Assembly (NCBI GenBank): GCA_017467905.1
Contig: JAFUKD010000007.1
Span: 62,001-126,000 of the forward strand
Source of the DNA: Phascolarctobacterium sp.
GTDB taxonomy: Bacteria > Bacillota > Negativicutes > Acidaminococcales > Acidaminococcaceae
DNA: 64,000 nt
Direction of reading: 5' to 3'
Part shown: piece by piece, positions 34,286 to 44,277 of the stretch
Position numbering within the stretch: position 1 is the first letter of the stretch
How the letters are laid out: each line of letters opens with the position of its first letter
Program-made: the position numbers and the translations under genes
The notes under the pieces: generated by a model
What the model saw: only the letters and a program-made list of their open reading frames with translations
The model's database searches: none
Told to the model about the DNA's origin: nothing

Positions 34286-35425
34286 ATGGAATTTGCACTG
34301 AATGAAGAACAACTTGAATTACAAGAGATGGTGAGGGAGTTTGTAGAAAAAGAAATCACTCCTTATGCCGCTGAAATGGACAGAGAAAACCATATGCGTG
34401 AAGGCTTGCTGGAAAGAGCTGACGAAATGGGTCTCTTGAACGTAATCGTTCCGGAAGAACTAGATGGCCCCGGTTTGGACAGCGTTTCCGTTGCTGCAAT
34501 TTACGAAGAATTGGGCAAAGGCTGCGCTGGTGTAGCAACCTCTTTGGCTGCTAACTCCTTGGCTACTCTTCCCGTACTCATTGCTGGTACTGATGAACAA
34601 AAGCAAATGTACTGCGACGTTCTTAACAATGGCGGCTTGGCTGCTTTTGCTTTGACTGAACCCGGTGCTGGCTCTGATGCTGGCGGCGTTTCCACTCGCG
34701 CAGTAAAAAATAAAGAAGAAGGCACCTACACTCTGAATGGTTCCAAAATTTTCATTACCAACGCTGGTATCGCAGATATCTTCCTAGTATTTGCCAACAC
34801 TCGTAAAACCGGCGGTATCCGTGGCTTGACTGCGTTCATCGTTCCTAAAGGAACTCCGGGCTTGACCATTGGTAAGAAAGAAGACAAAATGGGTATCCGT
34901 CCTTCCAATACCTGCGAAGTTATTTTGCAAGACGTTGTTATCCCCGAATCCTATCGCGTTGGCCGTGAAGGCGAAGGCTTCCGTATTGCTATGAACACTC
35001 TCGACAGCGCTCGTCCTTTCGTTGGCGCTGTATCCGTAGGCATTGCACAAGCTGCTCTTGATTGCGCAGTTAAATATGCAAAAGAACGTCGTCAATTTGG
35101 TCAACCCATCGCTTCCTTCCAATTGGTACAAGGCATGATTGCTGACATGGCTATGAAAGTTGAAACCGCTCGTCTGATGGTTTACAAAGCTTGCTGGATG
35201 CGTGACCAAGGTATGGAATTCTCCAAGGAAGCTGCTATGGCAAAATGCTATGCTGCTGACGTAGCAATGCAAGTTACCACTGATGCTGTTCAAGTAATGG
35301 GTGGTTATGGCTATTCCCGCGAATATCCTGTAGAAAAAATGATGCGTGACGCAAAAATTATGCAAATTTATGAAGGCACCAACCAAATTCAACGCTTGGT
35401 TATCGCTAACAAAATCTTATACTAA
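34286..35425 (+). CDS. Acyl-CoA dehydrogenase (butyryl-CoA dehydrogenase type)
   Basis: The protein has 379 residues from ATG 34286, with GGAGG 5 nt upstream. The ACAD signatures are present: AFALTEPGAGSDAGGVSTRA, YAKERRQFGQPIASFQLVQG, VMGGYGYSREYPVEKMMRDA, and the catalytic Glu in IYEGTNQIQRLVI. It is an FAD enzyme oxidising short-chain acyl-CoA, or reducing crotonyl-CoA with EtfAB. No etfAB is nearby. The preference for C4 is inferred from overall similarity. Confidence 0.92.
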   Translation: MEFALNEEQLELQEMVREFVEKEITPYAAEMDRENHMREGLLERADEMGLLNVIVPEELDGPGLDSVSVAAIYEELGKGCAGVATSLAANSLATLPVLIAGTDEQKQMYCDVLNNGGLAAFALTEPGAGSDAGGVSTRAVKNKEEGTYTLNGSKIFITNAGIADIFLVFANTRKTGGIRGLTAFIVPKGTPGLTIGKKEDKMGIRPSNTCEVILQDVVIPESYRVGREGEGFRIAMNTLDSARPFVGAVSVGIAQAALDCAVKYAKERRQFGQPIASFQLVQGMIADMAMKVETARLMVYKACWMRDQGMEFSKEAAMAKCYAADVAMQVTTDAVQVMGGYGYSREYPVEKMMRDAKIMQIYEGTNQIQRLVIANKILY

Positions 35426-35432
35426 AATTACA

Positions 35433-35540
35433 ATAAGCGCCGCTTAGCTTTTAGGAACTGCGATTGCCTGCTCGACGTGCGCAAAGAACGCTTAGCTACA
35501 CAATCTTGTTCCGTCTTGCTATCCAGTACTTCTTGAAAGT
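35433..35540 (+). repeat. Dispersed intergenic repeat, copy C
   Basis: From ATAAGCGC to CAGTACTTCTTGAAAG. The middle GCTCGACGT...ACGCTTAGCTACACAA and TTGTTCCGTCTTGC match copy A (GCTTGACGT...ACGCCTTAGCTGTACAA, TCGTTGCTTTGC) at most positions. Non-coding, function unknown. Confidence 0.55.
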
Positions 35541-35559
35541 TTATAATTACTTGATGATA

Positions 35560-35595
35560 AGTCCCTTACTTCGAAAGAAGCGAGGGACTTTTTTA
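35560..35595 (+). terminator. Terminator before lspA
   Basis: AGTCCCTTACTTC and GAAGCGAGGGACT pair around GAAA, followed by TTTTTTATT. Confidence 0.8.
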
Positions 35596-35661
35596 TTATG
35601 TATATTGAGGAAAGATATGTTATAATGTAGATTAGATAAGTATATAAAATAGGGGTAGTGT

Positions 35662-36114
35662 ATGAATTTTATAATTGTGGCTTTGTTGGTTATCATTATT
35701 GACCAGCTAACAAAGTATTATGTAGTATCGCACTTTTACTTGGGAGAAAGCGTACCCGTCATTGAAAATATTTTTCATTGGACTTACATCCTCAATCCCG
35801 GCGCAGCCTTTGGGATGCTGGAAGGAAGCCGCTGGTTTTTCGTGGTGATTGCCATTGGCGTACTGGGTGGCATTTGGTATATGAAGGATGAAATTAAAGA
35901 GGGCGGTTGGATGATGCAATATGGTGCAGCGCTTTTTGGTGGTGGTGCCATTGGCAATCTTATTGATCGTGCTCGTAGTGGTCTTGTCATAGATTTTTTT
36001 GACTTTAGAATTTGGCCTGTGTTTAACGTGGCAGATATAGCAATTTGTGTAGGAGTGGCAATGATTTTATGGAAAGTATTGGAAACGGAATTTCTGACCA
36101 ACGAGAAATCTTAA
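35662..36114 (+). CDS. lspA: Lipoprotein signal peptidase (signal peptidase II)
   Basis: This 150-residue protein has four transmembrane helices. It shows IDQLTKYYV, NPGAAFGML, GNLIDRARSGLVIDFFDF (catalytic Asp) and FNVADIAICVG (second catalytic Asp). It cleaves prolipoproteins after lipidation. The extended -10 TGT-TATAAT lies just upstream (near 35622-35627). It overlaps rluD by 46 bp. Confidence 0.96.
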   Translation: MNFIIVALLVIIIDQLTKYYVVSHFYLGESVPVIENIFHWTYILNPGAAFGMLEGSRWFFVVIAIGVLGGIWYMKDEIKEGGWMMQYGAALFGGGAIGNLIDRARSGLVIDFFDFRIWPVFNVADIAICVGVAMILWKVLETEFLTNEKS

Positions 36115-37016
36115 TCGTAACTGAAAACGAAGCTGGACAACGTGCAGACGTTGCCCTTGCCGGAATGTTGGAGCTGACCCGTTCCAATATGCAAAAGCTG
36201 TTAGACGAGGGCAGAGCGGTTAAGGGAAGCAAGGTTTTAAAATCCAATTATAAATTGAAGCTGGGTGATGAAATTGTCGTAACCCTGCCGGAGCCCCAGC
36301 CTCTTGACGTGCAGCCGGAGAACATTCCCTTAGACATCATCTATGAGGATGAGGATGTAGTTGTCGTGAACAAGGCACGGGGTATGGTGGTACACCCCGC
36401 TGCCGGAAATTATAGCGGTACCTTGGTAAATGCCTTGCTGTACCATTGCAAGAACCTTTCCGGAATCAACGGTGTTATCCGTCCCGGTATTGTCCATCGT
36501 CTGGACAAGGATACTTCCGGCATTATGATTTGCGCAAAGAACGATGCTGCCCATGTTTCCCTGTCAGAGCAGATTCAAAGCAAGACAGCGCAGCGTACTT
36601 ATTTGGCAGTTGTTCGAGGCAATATCAAAATGGATGGGGGAATTATTGAAACCCAGATTGCCCGCGACAAGGATGACCGTAAAAAGATGGCGGTTGTTAA
36701 AGAGGGAGGGCGCAATGCCATTACGGAATACGAGGTGGTAGAACGCTTTGGCAAGTACACCATTGTAAAGTGCAAGCTGAAAACCGGTAGAACACATCAG
36801 ATTCGCGTGCACATGGAGCATTTGGGCTATCCCTTGGTGGGTGACCCTAAGTATTCGCCCATGAAGACGCCTTTTTCCATTAATGGACAGGCGTTACATT
36901 CTCTAACTTTAGCTTTTGAGCATCCTCGCACCGGCGAGCGGATGGAGTTCGAGGCAAAAATGCCTGAAGATATGCACAAAATAGTTACCAGACTGCGTTT
37001 AGGGCAGTTTAATTAA
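36069..37016 (+). CDS. rluD: 23S rRNA pseudouridine synthase, RluD/RluA family
   Basis: The protein has 315 residues from ATG 36069 (GGAG about 13 nt upstream; a TTG at 36045 is the other option). An S4 domain (RADVALAGMLELTRSNMQKLLDEGRAVKG) is followed by the RluA catalytic motif GIVHRLDKDTSGIMI with the catalytic Asp, then TGRTHQIRVHMEHLGYPLVGD. The lspA-rluD-pyrR order is common in Firmicutes. The exact target uridines are inferred from family. Confidence 0.92.
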   Translation: MESIGNGISDQREILIVTENEAGQRADVALAGMLELTRSNMQKLLDEGRAVKGSKVLKSNYKLKLGDEIVVTLPEPQPLDVQPENIPLDIIYEDEDVVVVNKARGMVVHPAAGNYSGTLVNALLYHCKNLSGINGVIRPGIVHRLDKDTSGIMICAKNDAAHVSLSEQIQSKTAQRTYLAVVRGNIKMDGGIIETQIARDKDDRKKMAVVKEGGRNAITEYEVVERFGKYTIVKCKLKTGRTHQIRVHMEHLGYPLVGDPKYSPMKTPFSINGQALHSLTLAFEHPRTGERMEFEAKMPEDMHKIVTRLRLGQFN

Positions 37017-37057
37017 ATAGTAATCAGCGCGAGTGCGCAATATATTATGGAAGGTGA

Positions 37058-37612
<555 letters not shown>

Positions 37613-37651
37613 TTAAATTTTACGGCAAATTTTATATACGAGGTGGAGAAA

Positions 37652-38290
37652 ATGGGTGCTTGGATTAAACAACGTAACGAACTGTTAGGTGCTGCTGTTA
37701 TTAAAAATTTGGCAAGACGCAATATTGAAGGCTACTATTGCGCTACCAAGGAAGAAGCTTTGCAAAAGGCTTTGGAGCTGATTCCCGAAACTGACGTGGT
37801 TACTTGGGGCGGTTCTGTTTCCATTGATGAAATTGGTTTGCTGGATGCTGTTAAGAAAAGAAACCCTGTAATTGACAGGGATACTGCAGCTACTTTGGAA
37901 GAAAAGGTTGAGCTGATGCGTAAAGGTTTAACCTGCGACACCTTCCTTATGAGCACCAATGCCATGAGCGAGGATGGTATTCTTGTTAATATTGATGGCA
38001 ATGGCAATCGTGTAGCTTCCCTTATTTTTGGACCTAAGCAAGTAATTATCATTGCCGGTGTTAATAAAATTACGAAGGATTTAGACAGCGCAGTTGCTCG
38101 TGCCCGCGGTACTGCTGCTCCCGTAAATGCGCAGCGCTTTGATGGCATTCGTGTTCCCTGCGCTAAGACTGGCGTATGTGCCAACTGTAATTCTCCTGAT
38201 TGTATGTGCTGCCAAGTGGTAATCACCCGTCACAGCCGTCAGGCAGGACGTATCAAGATTATTCTCGTAGGCGAAAATATTGGCTTCTAA
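37652..38290 (+). CDS. LUD-domain protein (LutC/YkgG-like)
   Basis: The protein has 212 residues from ATG 37652, with GAGG 8 nt upstream. The LUD fold is visible: VTWGGSVSIDEIGLLDAV, TNAMSEDGILVNIDGNGNRV, FGPKQVIIIAGVNKI. A C-terminal Cys cluster follows (CAKTGVCANCNSPDCMCCQ), which could bind metal or an Fe-S centre. LUD proteins occur in lactate utilisation complexes, but no lutA or lutB is nearby, so function is open. Confidence 0.8.
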   Translation: MGAWIKQRNELLGAAVIKNLARRNIEGYYCATKEEALQKALELIPETDVVTWGGSVSIDEIGLLDAVKKRNPVIDRDTAATLEEKVELMRKGLTCDTFLMSTNAMSEDGILVNIDGNGNRVASLIFGPKQVIIIAGVNKITKDLDSAVARARGTAAPVNAQRFDGIRVPCAKTGVCANCNSPDCMCCQVVITRHSRQAGRIKIILVGENIGF

Positions 38291-38312
38291 TTTTAGAAAG
38301 GAGTAGTCGAAG

Positions 38313-39110
38313 ATGGAAAAGCGTTACGCTGCTCCCGATGAAGTTTTATATCACGTTGGCTTTAGTGCTAACGACATTAAAGGTGCTAAGATTGCCATTC
38401 TTCCCGGTGACCCGGGCAGGGTGGAAGGCTTGGCGAAATCCATTAGCGATAAGGTGGAGTACGTTGCCACCCATCGCGAATACACCAGCTGGTTAGCTTG
38501 GTTTGAGGGTGCTCCCATTTTGGTATGCTCTACCGGTATGGGTGGTCCCTCTGTTGGCATTGGCATTGAAGAGCTGGCGCGCTTGGGTATTACCCATTGC
38601 ATCCGCGTAGGGACTACCGGTGCTATTCAGGAAAGCATTAACCTAGGGGAAGTAATTATCAATAATGCAGCGGTACGCCTTGATGGTACCTCCAAGCATT
38701 ATGCTCCGCTGGAATACCCTGCGGTGGCAAGCTTTGAAATTATCTCTGCTCTCGTACAGGGTGCTAAAGAAAATGCAGTGCCCTATCATTTGGGTATTTC
38801 CGCTTCTTCCGATACCTTTTGGCCAGGGCAGGAGCGTTATGATAGCTTTACAGGCTATGTGCCGCGTCACTTCCAAGGCAGCTTGAAGGAATGGCAGGCC
38901 TTGGGCGTGCTTAATTATGAAATGGAAACCTCTGCCCTGTTTGTAATTTGCAAAACCTTCGGGCTGGAGGCAGGCTCCATTTGTGCAGCCGTTGCCAAGC
39001 GTACCGAAAGCGAAGCCGTTGCCAAAGGCGATTACTACGCTAAGGGTATGGAGCGTATTGGTGTTGTTATGAGAAGGGCTTTACAGATTTTGTTATCTGA
39101 AAGCAGGTGA
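38313..39110 (+). CDS. udp: Uridine phosphorylase
   Basis: This 265-residue protein of the nucleoside phosphorylase family I has [46 protein letters not shown] and [14 protein letters not shown]. It splits uridine (and perhaps deoxyuridine) with phosphate to base and (deoxy)ribose 1-phosphate. The next gene, deoB, uses that sugar phosphate. AAGGAG precedes the ATG. Confidence 0.92.
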   Translation: MEKRYAAPDEVLYHVGFSANDIKGAKIAILPGDPGRVEGLAKSISDKVEYVATHREYTSWLAWFEGAPILVCSTGMGGPSVGIGIEELARLGITHCIRVGTTGAIQESINLGEVIINNAAVRLDGTSKHYAPLEYPAVASFEIISALVQGAKENAVPYHLGISASSDTFWPGQERYDSFTGYVPRHFQGSLKEWQALGVLNYEMETSALFVICKTFGLEAGSICAAVAKRTESEAVAKGDYYAKGMERIGVVMRRALQILLSESR

Positions 39111-39114
39111 TAAA

Positions 39115-40320
39115 ATGTCACGAACAATTATTTTGCTGATGGATTCCTTTGGTATTGGTTATGCTCATGATGCCGAAAGCTACGGCGACAAGGGCGCAGA
39201 TACCTTGGGACACATCTGTCAATGGTTTAAAGAAAATAATGATAGGCCCTTGTACCTGCCTAATCTTGCCAAGCTTGGACTGCAGGCTGCAGCAGAGCTT
39301 AGTCGTGGAAAAGCCCTGCCAATGGGTCTGGGTGCAAGCTACGAGAAGGGGGCTTATACCTTTGCAGAAGAAGTTAGCAAGGGCAAGGACACTTTAAGTG
39401 GTCACTGGGAAATTACCGGTGTGCCTGTAGATTTTGATTGGGGCTACTTCCCCGAAGTACCCAACTGCTTCCCGAAGGAGCTGGTGGATGCACTTATTAA
39501 TGAAGGAAACCTACCGGGAGTGTTGGGCGAGCGCCACGCTTCCGGCACGCAAATCATCGAAGAATTAGGTGAAGAGCATGTGCGTAGCGGTAAGCCTATC
39601 ATTTATACTTCCGCAGATAGCGTGCTGCAGATTGCTGCCCACGAAGAAGCCTTCGGTTTGGAGCGCTTGTATGATTTGTGCAAGCTTGCCTTTAAATTAG
39701 TGCAGCCCTATAAAATTGCACGCGTCATTGCGCGTCCCTTTGTTGGTACTTGCGCCGCAGATTTTACCCGCACTACCAATCGTCACGACTACGCAGTTCC
39801 TGCTCCCAAGGAAACTCTGCTTGATAAAATAGTAGAAAGTGGCGGCAAGGTGTATGCTGTTGGTAAAATTGCAGATATCTTTGCTCATCGAGGCATTACC
39901 AAGCATTATGCTGCAGGTGGCTTGGATAAAATTATTGACGCTACCAAGCAGGCAATCCTTGATGCGCCAAGTAACACCTTGGTTTTTGCTAACTTTGTAG
40001 ATTTTGACTCTTCTTTCGGACACAGGCGTGACCCGGAAGGCTATGGCAAGGCACTGGAATATTTTGACAGTCGTTTGCCGGAGCTTTTGGCGCTAGTGCA
40101 GGAAGAAGATTTGGTGCTTATCACTGCTGACCACGGCAATGACCCAACTTGGGAAGGCACTGACCACACTCGCGAGAAAATACCTGTACTGTTTTCCGGT
40201 AGCAGGGTGGCAAGTAAACAGCTTACACCCATGAGTACCTTTGCGGATATCGGGCAAACCATTGCTGCCTACATGCAGGTTGAACCTACCCTTACCGGTA
40301 CAAAGGCAAATTTGTTTTAG
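39115..40320 (+). CDS. deoB: Phosphopentomutase
   Basis: The 401-residue alkaline-phosphatase-superfamily protein has [20 protein letters not shown] and [12 protein letters not shown] with the phospho-Thr region. It also has [31 protein letters not shown] and [19 protein letters not shown]. It converts (deoxy)ribose 1-phosphate to the 5-phosphate. It lies 4 bp after udp, forming a nucleoside salvage unit. Confidence 0.95.
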   Translation: MSRTIILLMDSFGIGYAHDAESYGDKGADTLGHICQWFKENNDRPLYLPNLAKLGLQAAAELSRGKALPMGLGASYEKGAYTFAEEVSKGKDTLSGHWEITGVPVDFDWGYFPEVPNCFPKELVDALINEGNLPGVLGERHASGTQIIEELGEEHVRSGKPIIYTSADSVLQIAAHEEAFGLERLYDLCKLAFKLVQPYKIARVIARPFVGTCAADFTRTTNRHDYAVPAPKETLLDKIVESGGKVYAVGKIADIFAHRGITKHYAAGGLDKIIDATKQAILDAPSNTLVFANFVDFDSSFGHRRDPEGYGKALEYFDSRLPELLALVQEEDLVLITADHGNDPTWEGTDHTREKIPVLFSGSRVASKQLTPMSTFADIGQTIAAYMQVEPTLTGTKANLF

Positions 40321-40332
40321 GGAGGTGCTCCT

Positions 40333-40902
40333 ATGAAAAAGATATTTGCTTATGTAACCCTGCTTTTAGTATTATTCTTTGGCATTGGCACATCCCAAAT
40401 TGCTCATGCAGATTTTGCAGAGCGACCTGTAGGCTTTGTTATTGTTGACAAATCCGGTGCGGTGGATGGTGCTGTTTACAAGGAGTGGCGTGCAGCGGTG
40501 AAATGGGCTTACCATTTTCCTGATTACCAAATCGTAGACAGCGGCGAGCCCCAAGAAATTGTGGGTAGCGTTTTGCGAAAGAACGTTAAGGTTACCAAGG
40601 AGCTTTTGGCAAACTTGGCTCAGGAAAGCAAGGTGGACGTGCTTGTAATCGCCAAGGTCTACAGCATGAGCGATAACATTGTCAATGGCGGCTTTGGCCC
40701 CTTTGATGATGATGGTCCCTATGTTTTGGTTGACCTTGCCGCAGATTTATATGTTTATAAAAAGGATGGCGACAAATTTTTAAAGAAGCGTTTGCGTGAA
40801 CATCAGCTAAAGGATTTGGGCAATTACGACCGTCCTCAAGAAACCGTGAAGTGGGCGTTGGCAAATCTTGTTAACAAAATGGAAGGCAGACCACAAATTT
40901 AA
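40333..40902 (+). CDS. Secreted protein of unknown function
   Basis: This 189-residue protein has a clear signal peptide (KKIFAYVTLLLVLFFGIGTS, cleavage near AHA-DFA). The mature part has VYKEWRAAVKWAYHFPDYQIV, VLRKNVKVTKELLANLAQES and DVLVIAKVYSMSD. The mixed alpha/beta pattern is not one I can name. GGAGG lies 7 nt before the ATG. It probably rides on the udp-deoB transcript and ends at the terminator at 40925. Confidence 0.8.
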   Translation: MKKIFAYVTLLLVLFFGIGTSQIAHADFAERPVGFVIVDKSGAVDGAVYKEWRAAVKWAYHFPDYQIVDSGEPQEIVGSVLRKNVKVTKELLANLAQESKVDVLVIAKVYSMSDNIVNGGFGPFDDDGPYVLVDLAADLYVYKKDGDKFLKKRLREHQLKDLGNYDRPQETVKWALANLVNKMEGRPQI

Positions 40903-40924
40903 TAATATGCTTAGATATAACAAC

Positions 40925-40953
40925 AAACGGCTCCGAAATCGGAGCCGTTTTTC
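40925..40953. terminator. Bidirectional terminator between convergent genes
   Basis: AAACGGCTCCGA and TCGGAGCCGTTT form an almost perfect stem, followed by TT and T-rich sequence. It serves the plus-strand secreted protein and the minus-strand genes. Confidence 0.85.
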
Positions 40954-40977
40954 TATGAGTGTCTAAAGTTTTTACGC

Positions 40978-41412
40978 TTATAATCCTTTAATGAATTCAG
41001 CGGCGAGAAGTACGCCCTTTTCAGTAGTGGGAGCGCATTTGTCATGGGGTTCAGTGGGTTGGAACTTGCCGCCACGAATGTCGTAGCAAAGCTGAGAGCC
41101 GTAAGCTTCTTCAAATTTTGCTGCAAAGTCTTTGGTTACTTCGTTCAGCTTGGGTCTATCCCAGCCTTGAGCTGCGCCGTAAATACCAAGGAACATTAAC
41201 GCACCCTTGTAAAGACCGCATTGCATACGATAGTCACGGTGTTCCATGATACCGTTGAGTGCATCTAAAACTTGTTTATCCAAAGGAAGCTTGAACAGCT
41301 CGCTCATGCAGTAGAGCATGGTCATACCGCAGCTAAAGGTTTTGCCCATGAACAGTTCGTTAGAACGCTTCTTTAAAAATTCTACTTCTTCTGCTGTCAA
41401 AAGATTTGCCAT
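40978..41412 (-). CDS. C_GCAxxG_C_C family redox protein
   Basis: The protein has 144 residues from the ATG at 41412, with GGAGTG 9 nt upstream. Cysteines are spaced as in the C_GCAxxG_C_C family of putative redox proteins: TFSCGMTMLYC, MQCGLYKGALMFLG, LCYDIRGG and HDKCAPTTEKGVLLAAEF. The function is unproven; it may bind a metal or thiol cofactor. It lies 27 bp after the metal-dependent hydrolase gene, so they are probably co-transcribed. Confidence 0.75.
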   Translation of the reverse strand: MANLLTAEEVEFLKKRSNELFMGKTFSCGMTMLYCMSELFKLPLDKQVLDALNGIMEHRDYRMQCGLYKGALMFLGIYGAAQGWDRPKLNEVTKDFAAKFEEAYGSQLCYDIRGGKFQPTEPHDKCAPTTEKGVLLAAEFIKGL

Positions 41413-41439
41413 AATTTTTCTCACTCCAATAATTTATTT

Positions 41440-42111
41440 TTATTCCAGCTCAATGGTTTCGCCGGGGTTAACAATCAGAACCTTGCTATTAGTAGTTGCT
41501 TCGACATCTGCCTTATAGGCCTCAACGTCTTGAGCAATGGGAGGCCAGGTGTTGTAGTGAACGGGGATAACGTACTTTGCCGCAAGAAGCTTCGCTGCAA
41601 TAGCCGCGTCCTTGGGATCCATGGTGAAGTTGCCGCCAATGGGAAGGATTGCGTAATCGAAGGCATCCAATTGGGGAAGCAGCTGCATATCGCTAAAGAG
41701 AGCAGTGTCGCCGGCAAAATAGAACTTGGTATCGTAAAAATCTACCACGAAACCGCAAGCGTGACCACCGGGAATACCGCTACCGTGGAAGGCAAGGGTC
41801 AAACGAACTTTGCCAAAGGGGAATTTAAAGGTTCCGCCCAAATGCATTGCATGGGCTTTGCAACCGTTTTCTTCTGCAAGGTAGCAGATTTCTGCGGTGG
41901 AGATGATGGTTGCATCATTAGCTTTAGCAATTTCAAAGGCGTTACCGATGTGGTCAAAGTGAGCGTGGCTTACAAAGATGTAATCTACTTTAATGTCTTT
42001 GGCTTGCAAGCCTTCCGGGTTGCCGTCCAGGAAGGGGTCAAAGATGATGGTGGAATTGTTTTTTTCAATGGTAAAGCAGGCGTGGTTAATAAAATGATAT
42101 TTAGCAGTCAT
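41440..42111 (-). CDS. UPF0173 metal-dependent hydrolase (beta-lactamase fold)
   Basis: This 223-residue protein has the metallo-beta-lactamase fold: FINHACFTIE, IFDPFLDGNPEG and the metal motif SHAHFDHIGNA, then FAGDTALFSDM and IPVHYNTWPPI. It matches the UPF0173/YtkL family, whose substrate is unknown. GGAGTG lies 6 nt before the ATG at 42111. Confidence 0.88.
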   Translation of the reverse strand: MTAKYHFINHACFTIEKNNSTIIFDPFLDGNPEGLQAKDIKVDYIFVSHAHFDHIGNAFEIAKANDATIISTAEICYLAEENGCKAHAMHLGGTFKFPFGKVRLTLAFHGSGIPGGHACGFVVDFYDTKFYFAGDTALFSDMQLLPQLDAFDYAILPIGGNFTMDPKDAAIAAKLLAAKYVIPVHYNTWPPIAQDVEAYKADVEATTNSKVLIVNPGETIELE

Positions 42112-42189
42112 CAAAATCACTCCTCAAAATTATTTACATTTATATTATACATTATATTGAAGCGTTTTCGTAGATTTTCTGTGAAAACT

Positions 42190-42218
42190 TTGCACTTCTT
42201 CTAAAAATAAGGTACAAT
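42190..42218 (+). promoter_or_regulatory. Promoter of the glucosaminidase gene
   Basis: TTGCAC (42190-42195), 17-bp spacer, TACAAT (42213-42218). Confidence 0.65.
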
Positions 42219-42252
42219 TTACTCTGTACCAGAATATTTTTAGGAGAAGCTT

Positions 42253-43425
42253 ATGAATTTTTTTAAGTTTTCTGCGGCGCTGGCAGTTGCCAGCTGCTTT
42301 TTTATAAACTCCATAGCGGGGGCTACTGCCAAGGAGGAGCACGAGCTTTTTGATACGAAGCCTTCTGCCTCAAAACAGGAAGCAGCCTTCCAAAATGAGA
42401 AGAAGCCTTCCAAAACGAAGGGCTCTGCTCCAAAACGGGAGGAAGCTTCCAAAACGAAAGACTCTACTTTAAAACAGGAAGCAGCCTTCCAAAATGAGAA
42501 GCAGTCTTCCAAAACGAAGGGCTCTGCTCCAAAACGGGAGGAAGCTTCTAAAAATGAGAAGCAGCCTTCCAAAGCGAAAGGCTCTGCTTCAAAACGGGAG
42601 GAAGCTTCCAAAAACGAGAAGCAGTCTTCCAAAATCGAAAGGAAGCCTGTGAAGAAGGAATACTGGGGCGGTATGGAGCTACCTGCAGATTTTAAAAAGA
42701 TTTCTATTTTCGGAAGCGCTGTTGCTACCAAGGGACAGGCGGTAAATTTAATTAAGCAGACTAATTCTGACGTGAACCTTGAGTGTAGCGTGGAAGAGAT
42801 TGTAGATTTTTACTGGGCAGAGGCAGAGCGCGAGGGGGTGCGCCCCGATATTGCCTTGGCGCAAGCCTTGGTGGAAACCGGTTACTTCCGTTTTGGAGGA
42901 ACGGTGAAGCCCAAGCAAAATAATTTCTGCGGCTTGGGGACTACGGGTAAAAAGGTGCGTGGCGCTAAGTTCGATAATCCGGAGCAGGGAGTGCGTGCTC
43001 ATATTCAGCATTTGCTTGCTTATTCTGCGAAGAAGAAGCCTTCTACTAAAATTGTAGACCCTCGTTACGAATTGGCACATGCCATCCGTAGCGAACGTGG
43101 TTACGTTGATACCTGGTACGGGTTGAACGGGACTTGGGCAATGGGTTCTAATTATTGCGAAAAGATTATGGTTACTTACCAGAGGATGCTGGGAATGGAA
43201 ATGAGTAAGGCAGAACAGGAAGCCTTGCTTGCCAAACAGAGGTTGGAGCAGGAACAACGTGAAACCCAGCTGAAAAAGGACAAGAAGTATCGCAAGCAGA
43301 TGGAAAAGGAAGCCAAGGCTCGTAAGAAAGCTGAGAAGGAAGCTAAGAAGCGTAAGCAGAAGGAAGCTGAACATAAAATGCACGCACGCGTAGATAAAGT
43401 TGTGCGTGAAGAGAATGATAAATAA
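42253..43425 (+). CDS. Secreted N-acetylglucosaminidase-type cell wall hydrolase
   Basis: The protein has 390 residues. A signal peptide (FFKFSAALAVASCFFINSIA) is followed by a Lys/Ser/Glu-rich repeat spacer (about 36-135). The glucosaminidase domain (about 165-315) has IALAQALVETGYFRFGGTVK with the catalytic Glu, NNFCGLGTTG and ERGYVDTWYGLNGTWAMGS. A C-terminal Lys/Glu coiled coil follows. It should cut the glycan strands of peptidoglycan in the periplasm. Confidence 0.85.
   Translation: MNFFKFSAALAVASCFFINSIAGATAKEEHELFDTKPSASKQEAAFQNEKKPSKTKGSAPKREEASKTKDSTLKQEAAFQNEKQSSKTKGSAPKREEASKNEKQPSKAKGSASKREEASKNEKQSSKIERKPVKKEYWGGMELPADFKKISIFGSAVATKGQAVNLIKQTNSDVNLECSVEEIVDFYWAEAEREGVRPDIALAQALVETGYFRFGGTVKPKQNNFCGLGTTGKKVRGAKFDNPEQGVRAHIQHLLAYSAKKKPSTKIVDPRYELAHAIRSERGYVDTWYGLNGTWAMGSNYCEKIMVTYQRMLGMEMSKAEQEALLAKQRLEQEQRETQLKKDKKYRKQMEKEAKARKKAEKEAKKRKQKEAEHKMHARVDKVVREENDK
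42376..42635 (+). repeat. Nested in-frame repeats in the glucosaminidase spacer
   Basis: A 60-bp unit (GAAGCTTCYAAAAAYGAGAA, then GCAG and CTTCCAAA-GCGAAAGGCTCTGC) recurs at 42481, 42541 and 42601. A longer period of about 99 bp links 42376 and 42475. They encode PSKTKGSAPKREEASKNEKQ-like units. Confidence 0.8.
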
Positions 43426-43443
43426 TTTGATGAGGTGTTAGAT

Positions 43444-43908
43444 ATGCATATAGTTTTGTTTGAACCTGAGATTCCCGGTAATACCGGTAATATTGCCCGT
43501 TTGTGCGCTGCCACAGGCTGCCATTTGCATTTGGTGCGCCCTTTGGGATTTTCTGTTGAAGATAAATATTTGAAGCGTGCCGGTTTGGATTACTGGCATT
43601 TGGTTGACATTCATTATTACGACAGCATCCACGAGGTGCTGGAAAAATTTAAGGATAATCCTAAATATTTGCTGACTACAAAGGGGCACAAGTCCTACAG
43701 CGATGTTGCCTATGCTCCTGACAGCGTACTGATTTTTGGCAAGGAGACCGCTGGCTTGCCTGCATGGATGCACCAGGAGTATGCGGAAGGCTGCGTGCGC
43801 ATTCCTATGATTAGCGAGGCACGCTCTTTGAATTTGTCCAACGCTGTTGCCATTGTGGCTTACGAAGCTTTGCGCCAGCAAGAGGGCTTTGCAGGCTTAA
43901 CTGTTTAA
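43444..43908 (+). CDS. trmL: tRNA (cytidine/uridine-2'-O)-methyltransferase TrmL
   Basis: This 154-residue SPOUT methyltransferase has EPEIPGNTGNIARLCAATGC, LIFGKETAGLP and RIPMISEARSLNLSNAVAIV, forming the knotted SAM site. It methylates the wobble ribose at position 34 of tRNA-Leu. The ATG at 43444 has GAGG 8 nt upstream. Confidence 0.93.
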   Translation: MHIVLFEPEIPGNTGNIARLCAATGCHLHLVRPLGFSVEDKYLKRAGLDYWHLVDIHYYDSIHEVLEKFKDNPKYLLTTKGHKSYSDVAYAPDSVLIFGKETAGLPAWMHQEYAEGCVRIPMISEARSLNLSNAVAIVAYEALRQQEGFAGLTV

Positions 43909-43920
43909 ACGAGGTACATT

Positions 43921-44277
43921 ATGATTATTATTAAAGAGTTTGATTTTGATGCTGCTCATTATTTGCCGGCTTACAATGGCAAGTGCGAGCATTTGCATGG
44001 GCATACCTACAAGCTGGTGGTAAAGGTGGAAGGCACGCCTGACCACGAGGGTATGGTTATAGATTTTATTAAGCTGAAAAATTTAGTGAAGGACGAGGTA
44101 CTGGTGCATCTTGACCACGCTTGCTTGAATGATGTGCTACCCGTTCCTTCCGCAGAAAATATTTCTGTATGGGTGTGGAACAAATTGGAAGCGCTGCTCA
44201 AAACGGAGCGTTACCATTTATACGAAGTAGAAGTTTGGGAAACACGTACCAGTGGTTGCGTGTATAGAGGTGACTGA
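43921..44277 (+). CDS. queD: 6-pyruvoyl-tetrahydropterin synthase family protein, probably bifunctional QueD/PTPS-III
   Basis: This 118-residue COG0720 protein has FDAAHYLPAYNGKCEHLHGH and the later DHACLND and CVYRGD. The motif CEHLHGH has both the Cys four residues before HGH (QueD) and Glu three before it (PTPS-III, which bypasses FolB in folate synthesis). The operon has folE2, folP and folK but no folB, so this enzyme probably supplies 6-hydroxymethyl-dihydropterin and perhaps also the queuosine precursor. No other que genes are near. Confidence 0.85.
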   Translation: MIIIKEFDFDAAHYLPAYNGKCEHLHGHTYKLVVKVEGTPDHEGMVIDFIKLKNLVKDEVLVHLDHACLNDVLPVPSAENISVWVWNKLEALLKTERYHLYEVEVWETRTSGCVYRGD

